Shown piece after piece: positions 24,666 to 31,766 of a stretch of 34,880 nucleotides of DNA. The notes beneath the pieces are model-generated. The model searched no databases and had not been told where the DNA came from. It was given only the letters and a program-made list of their open reading frames with translations. The first letter of the stretch is position 1, and every line of letters begins with the position of its first letter. Made by a program: the position numbers and the translations under genes. The stretch is from an uncultured Clostridia bacterium (GTDB lineage Bacteria > Bacillota > Clostridia > Oscillospirales > Oscillospiraceae), in contig CAMKGX010000015.1 in the NCBI GenBank assembly GCA_946412355.1, positions 1 through 34,880 on the forward strand, read 5' to 3'.

Positions 24666-24713
24666 TGCTTGACGTGCATGGGGTCACAGGTTCGAGTCCT
24701 GTACCGCGCACCA
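24666..24713 (+). other. attR of the tRNA-Val element
   Basis: 48 bases identical to the tRNA-Val 3' end. It lacks the D-arm and 5' acceptor strand, so it is not a functional tRNA. Confidence 0.88.
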
Positions 24714-24750
24714 AAAAGAAGACCACCCTTCGGGGTGGTTTTCTTTTTGG
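24714..24750 (+). terminator. Terminator following attR
   Basis: An A/T-bounded stem AAAAAGAAGACCACCC/GGGTGGTTTTCTTTTT with a TTCG loop. It begins at the CCA end of attR and was probably the original terminator of the tRNA-Val gene. Confidence 0.85.
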
Positions 24751-24797
24751 TATGTGACATAGGCCCCAACCTGCGACCCTGCCGGACGGCAAACATC

Positions 24798-24949
24798 GCT
24801 TGACGGGCATGGGGTTTATCGCCGAAGCGCTGCCTGTGGCGGATGAAGCGAGGCGATAAAAAGGCAGCGGCCCGGTTTCCACGGCCCGAAGGGTCTGGAA
24901 ACCGGCTGCCGCAACGTGGACACAGGTTCGAGTCCTGTACCGCGCACCA
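24798..24949 (+). repeat. Third tRNA-Val att copy split by a 105-base palindromic insertion
   Basis: GCTTGACG-GCATGGGGT (24798-24815, one mismatch to the tRNA) and CACAGGTTCGAG to CCA (24921-24949, identical) are adjacent in the intact tRNA but separated here by 24816-24920. The insert contains TTTATCGCC/GGCGATAAA and a palindrome GGCAGCGGCCCGGTTTCCA with its partner, homologous to 508-600 and 14577-14660 in opposite orientation. Confidence 0.78.
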
Positions 24950-24953
24950 AGAG

Positions 24954-25120
24954 AAAAGCCCTGTATCCATCAAGGATACGGGGCTTTCGTTATTTTGACG
25001 AAAAAGGGCCCATTTACCCGCCCCATGAAAAGGCCCAAACAGGCCGAAAAGTTGCAAAAATCCCCTGTGCAGAAAAAAGGCTGCACAGGGGATTTTGTCA
25101 TTTCTCGGCGTCGCTGCGAC
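24954..25120. repeat. 167-base direct repeat, copy 2 (remnant of a second element)
   Basis: Identical to 21867-22033, including the Xre 3' end without the rest of that gene, and directly downstream of the third att copy. It is best read as the left tip of a second integrated element whose body was lost. Confidence 0.88.
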
Positions 25121-25990
25121 GGCGTTGGGGACGTGGGGCTCGGGCGATTCGTGAATCGCCCCTACGGTGGAAACGGCGTCGGTGTTCTTTGTAGGGACGC
25201 TTCATGAAGCGCCCGTTTGCGCGGACGGATTGTGATGGTGGGGGAGGGGGCGTTTACCATTCAGCCGTCCCGGGCGGTGGGCGGGGTCTGGGGTGCGGGC
25301 CGCCGGGTCGTCGGCCCCTACGGTGGGGCGATGCCGTTTGCCGTTTATCCGGCGTGGTCGGTGGGTGGTGGCGGGGTGGGCGGAGCAGAGCCCCGCCCCT
25401 ACGGACGGTTATCGTTTCCGTGTGCCATTCAACCGAGCCTTGGCGGGTGTCGTTATCTGGTTCGGGCCGCCTGCGCCAGCGACACACCGCGAGGACACGA
25501 GCGGATTGTGGAGCCAGTGCCCTTGGGGTAGGCGGCGGCCCCTACGGTGAAAAAACACAGATGTCGGTTCTCGCCGTAGGGCGCGACGACCCCGGCGCGC
25601 CGTGACCCGGCGGCGGGGGTGATAAACGGCATCGTTGGTTGCGGGGGGTGCGATGTTGTGGTGTAGGGGCGGGGCTCTGCTCCGCCCTTTCTGCGTCACC
25701 GAACCCAGGCTGGGGCGGACAGAGTCGTCCGCCCCTACGGATGGTTGCCGTTACCGTTTGCCATTCATCCCGGCGGGGCGGGCATCGCCCCCTCATCCGT
25801 CACGGCCCGATGGGCCGTGCCACCTTCCCCCCGTGGGGGAAGGCTGGGGCGGAGATTTGTTTCCATTTGCCATTTGACCGGGAGGGGCGGGTGTCGTTAC
25901 CGGGTTCGGGCCGCCGGGTCGTCGGCCCCTACGGTGGATTGCGATGCCGTTTTCCGTTTATCCGGGCTGGGCGGCTGGCGATTTTTTTGG
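25121..25990. repeat. Palindromic repeat mosaic, block 1
   Basis: Gene-free stretch made of G+C-rich palindromes with CCCCTACGG-type flanks joined by short recurrent connectors. Units: 25142-25167 (core GATTCGTGAATC), 25191-25214 (GCTTCATGAAGC), 25297-25323 and 25908-25934 (GGGCCGCCGGGTCGTCGGCCC), 25378-25404 and 25663-25687 (GCGGAGCAGAGCCCCGC, both orientations), 25575-25610 (GGCGCGACGACC), 25707-25740 (GGCGGACAGAGTCGTCCGCC) and 25787-25850 (CCTCATCCGTCACGG). 25468-25541 matches the tail seen at 330-402. Open frames in it are all products of repeat translation. Confidence 0.88.
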
Positions 25991-26021
25991 CGTCGGGGTG
26001 GCTATTGGGGACGGATTATGG

Positions 26022-26027
26022 TACAAT
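26022..26027 (+). promoter_or_regulatory. -10 box of the DUF3592 gene
   Basis: TACAAT preceded by TATGG, giving an extended -10 (TGG before the box). The same ATGGTA-AAT pattern occurs before the galactanase. No good -35 is visible. Confidence 0.5.
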
Positions 26028-26074
26028 ACTAACTATCCCATCCACACATTATTTCAGAAAAGGAGCGTGGCGTT

Positions 26075-27121
26075 ATGATTTCACTGCGCGGGCCCAGATT
26101 GAAGATTTTTGCGGCGGTTTTGGCGGTCATCTGCCTGGCCGCGGGGATTTATTTCACCTTTTTCCAGTCCCGGGGCTTTGAGAAAACCACAGCGGAGATC
26201 GTGGACATTGAGTCCAATTACGATGGCGACAGCACCACCTACACCCCCACGGTGCGGTACACGGTAAACGGCGTGATCTACACCGAAACGCTGGACCAGT
26301 CCAGCGGCTCCTACAAGGTGGGCAAGACCATCACCATCAAATATAACCCCAAAGACCCCTCCATCATCCACGGGAGCGGCGGCTTCGGCATCTATCTGAT
26401 GGTGGTCAGCGCCGCCATTCTGGCGGTGGTGATCGTGACCAGCGTGCGGGAAAAGCGGGCTATGACCGAGCTCCACGGCAAGCGGGAGATGGGCGCCCGG
26501 CGGGGCTACCGGCCCTCGGAGCAGGGGGAGGAGCGGGAGCTCTACTTCCTCACCGACCTGGGCACGGCCAAGTACGGCCACCGGCTGGAGGACGGCCGGC
26601 GGCGGGTGCTGTATGAGGCCAAGATGACCAAATTCACCCTCATCACCCCCTTCGGCTTCGACTTCATCGACCACGAGCACGGCACCACCACCCCCCATCT
26701 GGTGGGCCACAGCGAGGAGAGCCACTGGAACTCCCTGCTGCTGGACAGCCATTACACCTTTGAGCTGGACGGCGTGGACGTGTTCAAGCATTTGCAGGAA
26801 AACGGCATCACGGTGGAATCCAGCCTGGGGGGCGGCAGCGGCAAGCTGCTGGGCGACAACTACCGGATTTTCCGGGACGGCACGGAGATCGCCCGGGCGG
26901 AAAGCACCGGCCAGTACCCCCACGAGGAGGACATGGAAAACCACAAGGTGGCCTCCGCCCTGGGCGGACAGGGCTTCTACCGGGTGTGGACCACGGAGCG
27001 GAACCTGGACCTGCTGTTTATGACCCTGATGGCCTTTGCCCGCACCGGGGCCATGGATGGCAAGGGCGGCACCTTCGGGGCCATTGCCGGCACCATCAGG
27101 AAAAACCTTCGGGACGAATAA
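26075..27121 (+). CDS. DUF3592-domain membrane protein
   Basis: 348 residues. An N-terminal membrane helix (about 9-30) is followed by an extracellular beta-rich segment with the DUF3592 pattern (TTAEIVDIESNYDGDSTTYTPTVRYTVNGVIYTETL ... GKTITIKYNPKDPS), a second helix (about 105-123), and a long cytoplasmic C-terminal domain of about 225 residues that I do not recognise. AAAAGGAG precedes the ATG. It is a single-gene unit with its own promoter and terminator, isolated between two blocks of palindromic repeats. Function unknown. Confidence 0.8.
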   Translation: MISLRGPRLKIFAAVLAVICLAAGIYFTFFQSRGFEKTTAEIVDIESNYDGDSTTYTPTVRYTVNGVIYTETLDQSSGSYKVGKTITIKYNPKDPSIIHGSGGFGIYLMVVSAAILAVVIVTSVREKRAMTELHGKREMGARRGYRPSEQGEERELYFLTDLGTAKYGHRLEDGRRRVLYEAKMTKFTLITPFGFDFIDHEHGTTTPHLVGHSEESHWNSLLLDSHYTFELDGVDVFKHLQENGITVESSLGGGSGKLLGDNYRIFRDGTEIARAESTGQYPHEEDMENHKVASALGGQGFYRVWTTERNLDLLFMTLMAFARTGAMDGKGGTFGAIAGTIRKNLRDE

Positions 27122-27130
27122 CACCCCACG

Positions 27131-27159
27131 GGGAGGACGGAGACGTCCTCCCTTTTTTT
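27131..27159 (+). terminator. Terminator of the DUF3592 gene
   Basis: Perfect stem GGGAGGAC/GTCCTCCC with a six-base loop and seven T, ten bases after the stop. Confidence 0.92.
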
Positions 27160-27990
27160 GAGAGAAGAGGGAGGAGAGAAAAGGGCGGAGCAGCGCCCAG
27201 GCTGGGGCGGACAGAGTCGTCCGCCCCTACGCACGGTGCCGATGCCGTTTTCCATTTATCCGCCTTTGGCGGTAAGCGTTACCTGGTTTGGCGGGACACA
27301 TAGGTCCCGCCCTACGGACGGTTATCGTTTCCGTGTGCCGTTTATCCGGCGTGGGCGGGTGTTGTTACCGGGTTCGGGCCGCCGGCGCCAGTGACGGCCC
27401 GCGAGGTACGAGCGGCTGCCGGAACAAGTGCCCTTGGGGTAGGCGTCGGCCCCTACGGTGGTTTGCGATACCGTTTGCCATGCAACCGGGCGGGGCGGGC
27501 GTCGCCCCCTCATCCGTCACGGCCCGATGGGCCGTGCCACCTTCCCCCTGTGGGGGAAGGCTGGAGCGGGGATTTGTTTCCGTGTGCCGTTCAACCGGCC
27601 GAGTGGGTATCGTTACCCGGGCGACGGGCGATTCGTGAATCGCCCCTACGGTGTAATCGTGGCGGCATCGGTTTTTACGTAGGGGCGCTTCATGAAGCGC
27701 CCATTTGCCGGTTGGCGGGGTTGCGTGGGCAGGATTTTGTTCGTAGGGGAGGACGACTCTGTCCTCCCCAGCCCAAGGTTGTTGACGCACAGGGGGCGGA
27801 CAGGGTCGTCCGCCCCTACGGTGGTTGTCGTTACCATTTTTCATCCACCCGGCCTAGGTGGTTTTCGTTACCTGGGCGACGGGCGATTCGTGAATCGCCC
27901 CTACGGTGGGAACATAGGTGGCGGTTCTCTTTGTAGGGGCGATTCATGAAGCGCCCCTACGGTCTTCCCGGTTGCCTCTTCCTTTCACAA
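27160..27990. repeat. Palindromic repeat mosaic, block 2
   Basis: No gene. Units of the same families as block 1: 27199-27231, 27747-27770 (inverted) and 27792-27821 (GGACAGAGTCGTCC type), 27292-27319 (GCGGGACACATAGGTCCCGC), 27380-27441 (long tail type), 27504-27567 (CCTCATCCGTCACGG), 27626-27651 and 27881-27906 (GATTCGTGAATC), and 27679-27702 and 27933-27962 (TTCATGAA). Connectors such as TATCGTTACC and CCATTCAACCGGCC recur between them. Confidence 0.88.
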
Positions 27991-27991
27991 C

Positions 27992-28019
27992 AAAAAACCG
28001 CCCTTGCGGGCGGTTTTTT
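27992..28019 (-). terminator. Terminator of the rnf operon (bidirectional)
   Basis: Perfect 12-base-pair stem AAAAAACCGCCC/GGGCGGTTTTTT with loop TTGC, 15 bases past the rnfB stop. The stem arms are identical to those of the MATE terminator. Confidence 0.9.
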
Positions 28020-28034
28020 TGATTTTATGGACGT

Positions 28035-28919
28035 TTACTCCGCCTTTGCTTCGGCGGCGGCTTTGGCAGCGGCGGCCTTTTTCTCGGCGGCGGCCTTCTG
28101 GGCGGCCTTGAACTTCTCCTTCTCCTCGGGGGTGGGGATGGGCTCGATGGCGTTGCGGGGGCAGGCCTTGGCGCACATGGTGCAGTTGCGGCACTTTTCG
28201 TAGTCGATGACGGCCACGTTATCCACCACGTGGATAGCGTCGAACTTGCAGGTGCGCTCGCACATGCCGCAGGCGATGCAGCTTGCCGCGCAGACCTTGG
28301 CTACGGCGGGACCCTTATCCTTGTTGGAGCAGTTGACGAACACCTTCTGCTTGTAGGGCACCTCGTGGATCAGCTTGCGGGGGCAGGCCTCACGGCAGGC
28401 GCCGCAGTTGGTACACTTCTCCTTGTCCACCACGGCCACGCCGTCCACCACGTGGATGGCGTCGAACTTGCAGGCGGCCACGCAGGAGCCGAAGCCGAAG
28501 CAGCCGTTGCGGCAGGCCACGGCGTCGCCGCCGCAGACCTTGGTGGCGGCGATGCAGTCGGTGACGCCGCGATACTCGAAATTCTTATTGGCGTTGCAGC
28601 CGCCGTTGCAGGCCACGTGGGCCACCATTTTCTCGCCGGAGGGGGCTTCCATGCCCATGATGGCGGCGATCTTGGCGGCGCCCTCGGCACCGGCGGGGGC
28701 GCAGGCCGTCACAGGGGCCTTGCCCGCCAGGATGGCCTCGGCGCAGCCGGCGCAGCCGGGATAGCCGCAGCCGCCGCAGTTGGCGCCGGCCAGGGCGGAC
28801 TGAATCTGGGGCAGGCGGGGGTCCACCTCCACCTCGAACACCTTGGCGGCCACGGCCAGGATCAGGCCGAAAATCACCGCCAGGGCGCCCAGCATCAACA
28901 CGGGAAATACGATACTCAT
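28035..28919 (-). CDS. rnfB: Electron transport complex subunit RnfB (multi-cluster ferredoxin)
   Basis: 294 residues. RnfB takes electrons from ferredoxin. One N-terminal membrane helix is followed by the four-cysteine domain CGGCGYPGCAGCAEAI and a third cysteine-rich region (CNGGC, CIAATKVCGG). Two 2[4Fe-4S] ferredoxin units follow (CFGFGSCVAACKFDA...CTNCGACREACP and CIACGMCERTCKFDA...CRNCTMCAKACP). These units are near duplicates (CKFDAIHVVDGVAVVD against CKFDAIHVVDNVAVID). The C-terminus is an Ala/Lys-rich tail. It is longer than the proteobacterial protein (about 190 residues), as in acetogens and clostridia. AAGGAGG precedes the ATG. Last gene of the operon. Confidence 0.96.
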   Translation of the reverse strand: MSIVFPVLMLGALAVIFGLILAVAAKVFEVEVDPRLPQIQSALAGANCGGCGYPGCAGCAEAILAGKAPVTACAPAGAEGAAKIAAIMGMEAPSGEKMVAHVACNGGCNANKNFEYRGVTDCIAATKVCGGDAVACRNGCFGFGSCVAACKFDAIHVVDGVAVVDKEKCTNCGACREACPRKLIHEVPYKQKVFVNCSNKDKGPAVAKVCAASCIACGMCERTCKFDAIHVVDNVAVIDYEKCRNCTMCAKACPRNAIEPIPTPEEKEKFKAAQKAAAEKKAAAAKAAAEAKAE

Positions 28920-28933
28920 TCTCTTCTACCTCC

Positions 28934-29518
28934 TTACCACACCTTCAGGCCGCTGAAGCCCATGAAGGCCAGGGCCATGAGGCCGGCGGTAATCAGGGCG
29001 ATGGGGAAGCCCTGGAAGCACTTGGGATGATCGGCAAACTCCAGCTGCTCCCGGACGGCGGCGAACAGGAAGATGGCCAGCAGGAAGCCCAGGCCGCCGG
29101 TGATGCCGTAGACCACGGACTCGATGAAGTTATAGTTATTCTGCACGTTCAGCAGGGCCACGCCCAGCACGGCGCAGTTGGTGGTGATCAGGGGCAGGTA
29201 CACGCCCAGGGCGGTGTACAGGGTGGGGACGTTCTTCTTCAGGAACATCTCCACGAACTGCACCAGGGCGGCGATGACCAGGATGAAGGCCACGGTCTGC
29301 ATGTACTCCAGGCCCAGCTTCACCAGCACCTGGTTCACCAGGTAGGCAAAGGCGGAGGCCAGGCCCATGACGAAGGTGACGGCGGCGCCCATGCCCACGG
29401 CGGTGTCGATCTTCTTGCTGACGCCCAGGAAGGGGCAGATGCCCAGGAACTGGGCGAAGATAAAGTTATTGGTAAGGATGGCACCCAGAGAGATGGCCAG
29501 CAGCGTTGTGATGCTCAT
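28934..29518 (-). CDS. rnfA: Electron transport complex subunit RnfA
   Basis: 194 residues with six membrane helices, typical of RnfA. Signature strings are [22 protein letters not shown] and [15 protein letters not shown]. RnfA and RnfE form the inverted pair in the membrane that holds a shared iron-sulfur cluster and passes electrons across it; the conserved cysteines (GICPF, NCAV) fit this. The start is four bases after rnfE, with AGGAGGCGAAG inside the end of rnfE. Confidence 0.97.
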   Translation of the reverse strand: MSITTLLAISLGAILTNNFIFAQFLGICPFLGVSKKIDTAVGMGAAVTFVMGLASAFAYLVNQVLVKLGLEYMQTVAFILVIAALVQFVEMFLKKNVPTLYTALGVYLPLITTNCAVLGVALLNVQNNYNFIESVVYGITGGLGFLLAIFLFAAVREQLEFADHPKCFQGFPIALITAGLMALAFMGFSGLKVW

Positions 29519-29521
29519 ACT

Positions 29522-30148
29522 TTACTTCGCCTCCTTTGCCTTGTTGGCCTTGCGCTCCTCGGCCTTGTTCAGAGCCCACTGCATCACGGCGATCAGCGCG
29601 CCCAGGCACAGGAAGCCGCCCACGGGCAGGATCAGCATACCGGCGGGGGTGTAGCCCGCGGGCATGACCTGGTGATCCAGCAGCTTGCCGGCGCCCAGCA
29701 GCTCGCGGAAGAAGCACATCACCAGCAGCACCAGCGTGTAGCCGATGCCCTGGAAGATGCCGTCCAGGGCGGAGGCGCCCACGGAGTTCTTGGAGGCGAA
29801 GGCCTCGGCCCGGCCCAGGATGATGCAGTTCACCACGATGAGGGGGATGAACACGCCCAGGCTCTTGTCGATGTCCGGCAGGAAGGCCTTCAGCAGCAGC
29901 TGGACCATGGTGACGAAGCCGGCGATGACCACGATGTAGCAGGCGATACGGACCTCGTTGGGGATGATTTTCCGCAGCAGGGAAATGAAGATATTGGACA
30001 GGGTCAGAATGATGATGACGCTGACGCCCATGCCCAGGCCGTTCTTGATGGAGGTGGTGATGGCCATGGTAGAGCACATGCCCAGCAGCTGCACCAGAAC
30101 GGGGTTCTGGGTAATCAGACCCTCTTTGAATTGTTTACCGACATTCAT
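29522..30148 (-). CDS. rnfE: Electron transport complex subunit RnfE
   Basis: 208 residues, six membrane helices. It carries the RnfE counterparts of the RnfA motifs: NPVLVQLLGMCSTMAIT near the N-terminus and VVNCIILGRAEAFASKN in the fourth helix region, each with the conserved cysteine. The C-terminus is a charged Lys/Ala tail (NKAEERKANKAKEAK). It pairs with RnfA. GGGGGA precedes the ATG. Confidence 0.97.
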   Translation of the reverse strand: MNVGKQFKEGLITQNPVLVQLLGMCSTMAITTSIKNGLGMGVSVIIILTLSNIFISLLRKIIPNEVRIACYIVVIAGFVTMVQLLLKAFLPDIDKSLGVFIPLIVVNCIILGRAEAFASKNSVGASALDGIFQGIGYTLVLLVMCFFRELLGAGKLLDHQVMPAGYTPAGMLILPVGGFLCLGALIAVMQWALNKAEERKANKAKEAK

Positions 30149-30169
30149 TGTTCTGTTGTCCCCCTTTCA

Positions 30170-30751
30170 TCAGGCGATGGTGGCCACGGCGGCCAGGGCG
30201 GCGTTGGCGCCCATGGTGATGCCGCGGGTGGAAACGGTGGCGCCGGAGACCTCGGTGATGGTCTTGCCCACGGCAAGAGATCCGGCACCGCTGAGGCCGA
30301 TGAACTGATCCAGCACGGGCACGCCGGCCTTGTTGGGCTCGTTGCCCATGACCTTGGAGCCGATGCCGGCGGTCTCGGCGTTGGACACCACGGAGATGCC
30401 GGTGATGGCGCCGGACTCGTCCACGCCCACGATCATCTCGATGATGCCCTGGGAGCCGGAGGCCTCCACCTTGCAGGCGTAGCCGCCGGTGGACATGGTG
30501 TAGATCTCCGTCAGCTTGCCGCCCTGGGCGGCAGCGGCGGCGGTCATATCCTCGGTGAGCTCCACCGGCTGGAACTCGGCGCCCTCGGGGGCCACCTGGG
30601 CCAGAGCTTCTTTGGTGGCGGCGAAATTCAGCTCGGCAATACGGTCCTCGGTGACCATGTTCACCAGGCCCAGCAGGGCGGCCACCACCAGGGAGATGGC
30701 GGTGAGGGTGCCGGCGACCTTGAGAATAAACTTGGCGTTGAGATTTTTCAT
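30170..30751 (-). CDS. rnfG: Electron transport complex subunit RnfG (flavoprotein)
   Basis: 193 residues. One N-terminal membrane helix (about 11-29) anchors an extracytoplasmic FMN-binding domain. The flavinylation motif SGATVST (169-175, Thr172 as acceptor) is intact, so an ApbE-type flavin transferase must be encoded elsewhere. RnfG and RnfD carry electrons on the outer side of the membrane. The start codon overlaps the rnfD stop (ATGA), so the two are translationally coupled. Confidence 0.96.
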   Translation of the reverse strand: MKNLNAKFILKVAGTLTAISLVVAALLGLVNMVTEDRIAELNFAATKEALAQVAPEGAEFQPVELTEDMTAAAAAQGGKLTEIYTMSTGGYACKVEASGSQGIIEMIVGVDESGAITGISVVSNAETAGIGSKVMGNEPNKAGVPVLDQFIGLSGAGSLAVGKTITEVSGATVSTRGITMGANAALAAVATIA

Positions 30752-31764
30752 TTCGCAGCAGCCTCCTTCTTCTCCTTTTTGGGGGCACCGTAAATGGTGG
30801 GCCGGATGTACTTATCCAGCAGCCAGGTGGTGCAGTTCATAATGAGGATGGAGTAGCACACGCCCTCGGGGTAGGAGCCGAAGCGGCGGATGAAGCAGGT
30901 CAGCAGGCCGCAGCCGATGCCGAAGATAATCTGGCCGGGCTTGGTGACGGGGGAGGTGGCGTAGTCGGTGGCCATGAAGATGGCGCCCAGCATCAGGCCG
31001 CCGCCGAACAGGTTGTACACCAGATAGTCGGCAGCAGAGATGCCTGCGGGGGCGGACACCAGGCAGATGACGGCCACGGTGGCGATATAGGCCACGGGGA
31101 TATGCCAGGTGATGACCTTGCGGATCAGCAGGTACACACCGCCCAACAGCAGCAGCAGCGCGCTGACCTCGCCCAGGGAGCCGCCGGTGCGGCCCAGGAA
31201 CATATCCCAGGCGGAATAGCTGTTTTTAAGGGTGGCGAAGGCGGCGCCGTCCTCCAGGCCGGACTTCATGATGGCCATGGGGGTGGCGGAGGAGGTGATA
31301 ACGTCCGCCTTGGTGGCGGGGATGGCCCAGGCGGTCATGGCGGTGGCGTAGCAGGCCAGCAGCGCGGCGCGGCCCGCCAGGGCGGGGTTGAGGAAGTTGC
31401 AGCCGATGCCGCCGTAGAGCTGCTTCACCACCACGATGGCGAAGAAGTCGCCCACAACAATCATCCACAGGGGAAGATCCACGGGGCACACGAAGGCCAG
31501 CAGCATACCGGTGACCACAGCGGACAGGTCGCCGATGGCCTGGGGCTTTTTCAGCACGGCCCGGTAGGCCCACTCCCAGAACAGGCAGCCCACCACGGAC
31601 ACGACGGTGAGCAGCAGAGCCTTCCAGCCGAAGTTATACACGCTCCAGCACAGGGCCGGCAGCATGGCGATGATCACGTCCAGCATAATGGAGCGGGTGT
31701 TGTCCGGGGCGTGGATGTGGGGGGAGGAGGACGCGATCAGCTTGAGATTCTTGTAGTCAGTCAT
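30748..31764 (-). CDS. rnfD: Electron transport complex subunit RnfD
   Basis: 338 residues from the ATG at 31764, chosen because GGAGG lies seven bases upstream; the open frame continues to 31902 inside rnfC. Membrane protein of about nine helices. The covalent flavin site is SSATPMA with Thr161. The NFLNPALAGRAALL motif typical of RnfD/NqrB is at about 123-136. Together with RnfG it forms the flavin path and part of the sodium or proton channel. The start lies two bases after the rnfC stop. Confidence 0.97.
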   Translation of the reverse strand: MTDYKNLKLIASSSPHIHAPDNTRSIMLDVIIAMLPALCWSVYNFGWKALLLTVVSVVGCLFWEWAYRAVLKKPQAIGDLSAVVTGMLLAFVCPVDLPLWMIVVGDFFAIVVVKQLYGGIGCNFLNPALAGRAALLACYATAMTAWAIPATKADVITSSATPMAIMKSGLEDGAAFATLKNSYSAWDMFLGRTGGSLGEVSALLLLLGGVYLLIRKVITWHIPVAYIATVAVICLVSAPAGISAADYLVYNLFGGGLMLGAIFMATDYATSPVTKPGQIIFGIGCGLLTCFIRRFGSYPEGVCYSILIMNCTTWLLDKYIRPTIYGAPKKEKKEAAAK

Positions 31765-31766
31765 GG

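Larger units (their letters stand above)
21815..24713. mobile_element. 2.85 kb integrated Rep-Int-Xre element in tRNA-Val
   Basis: Exact 48-base repeats of the tRNA-Val 3' end (21815-21862 and 24666-24713) bound a module with a divergent Xre repressor gene, a structured non-coding segment, an HUH rolling-circle replication gene and a tyrosine integrase gene whose stop is six bases from the right att. Excision would give a circle of 2851 bases. No cargo, capsid or separate relaxase gene was found. The combination resembles small integrative plasmids (pSAM2-like logic), but the genes are clearly of a Firmicute type. Conjugative or phage helper dependence is inferred from the small size. Confidence 0.88.

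Noticed and set aside
24666-24713. A second tRNA-Val gene
   Set aside because: Only the 3' 48 bases are present, without D-arm and 5' acceptor strand; it is the attR site.
24553-24882. Minus-strand frame containing RGTGLEPVTPC
   Set aside because: This peptide is the well-known false translation of the reverse strand of a tRNA 3' end (here attR); no gene.
25121-25990. CRISPR array
   Set aside because: The repeats are palindromes of several types with irregular spacing and no constant-length spacers, and there are no cas genes.
29027-30793. A 588-residue plus-strand open frame
   Set aside because: Antisense to rnfA, rnfE and rnfG; the His/Gln/Gly-rich sequence is a composition artefact.
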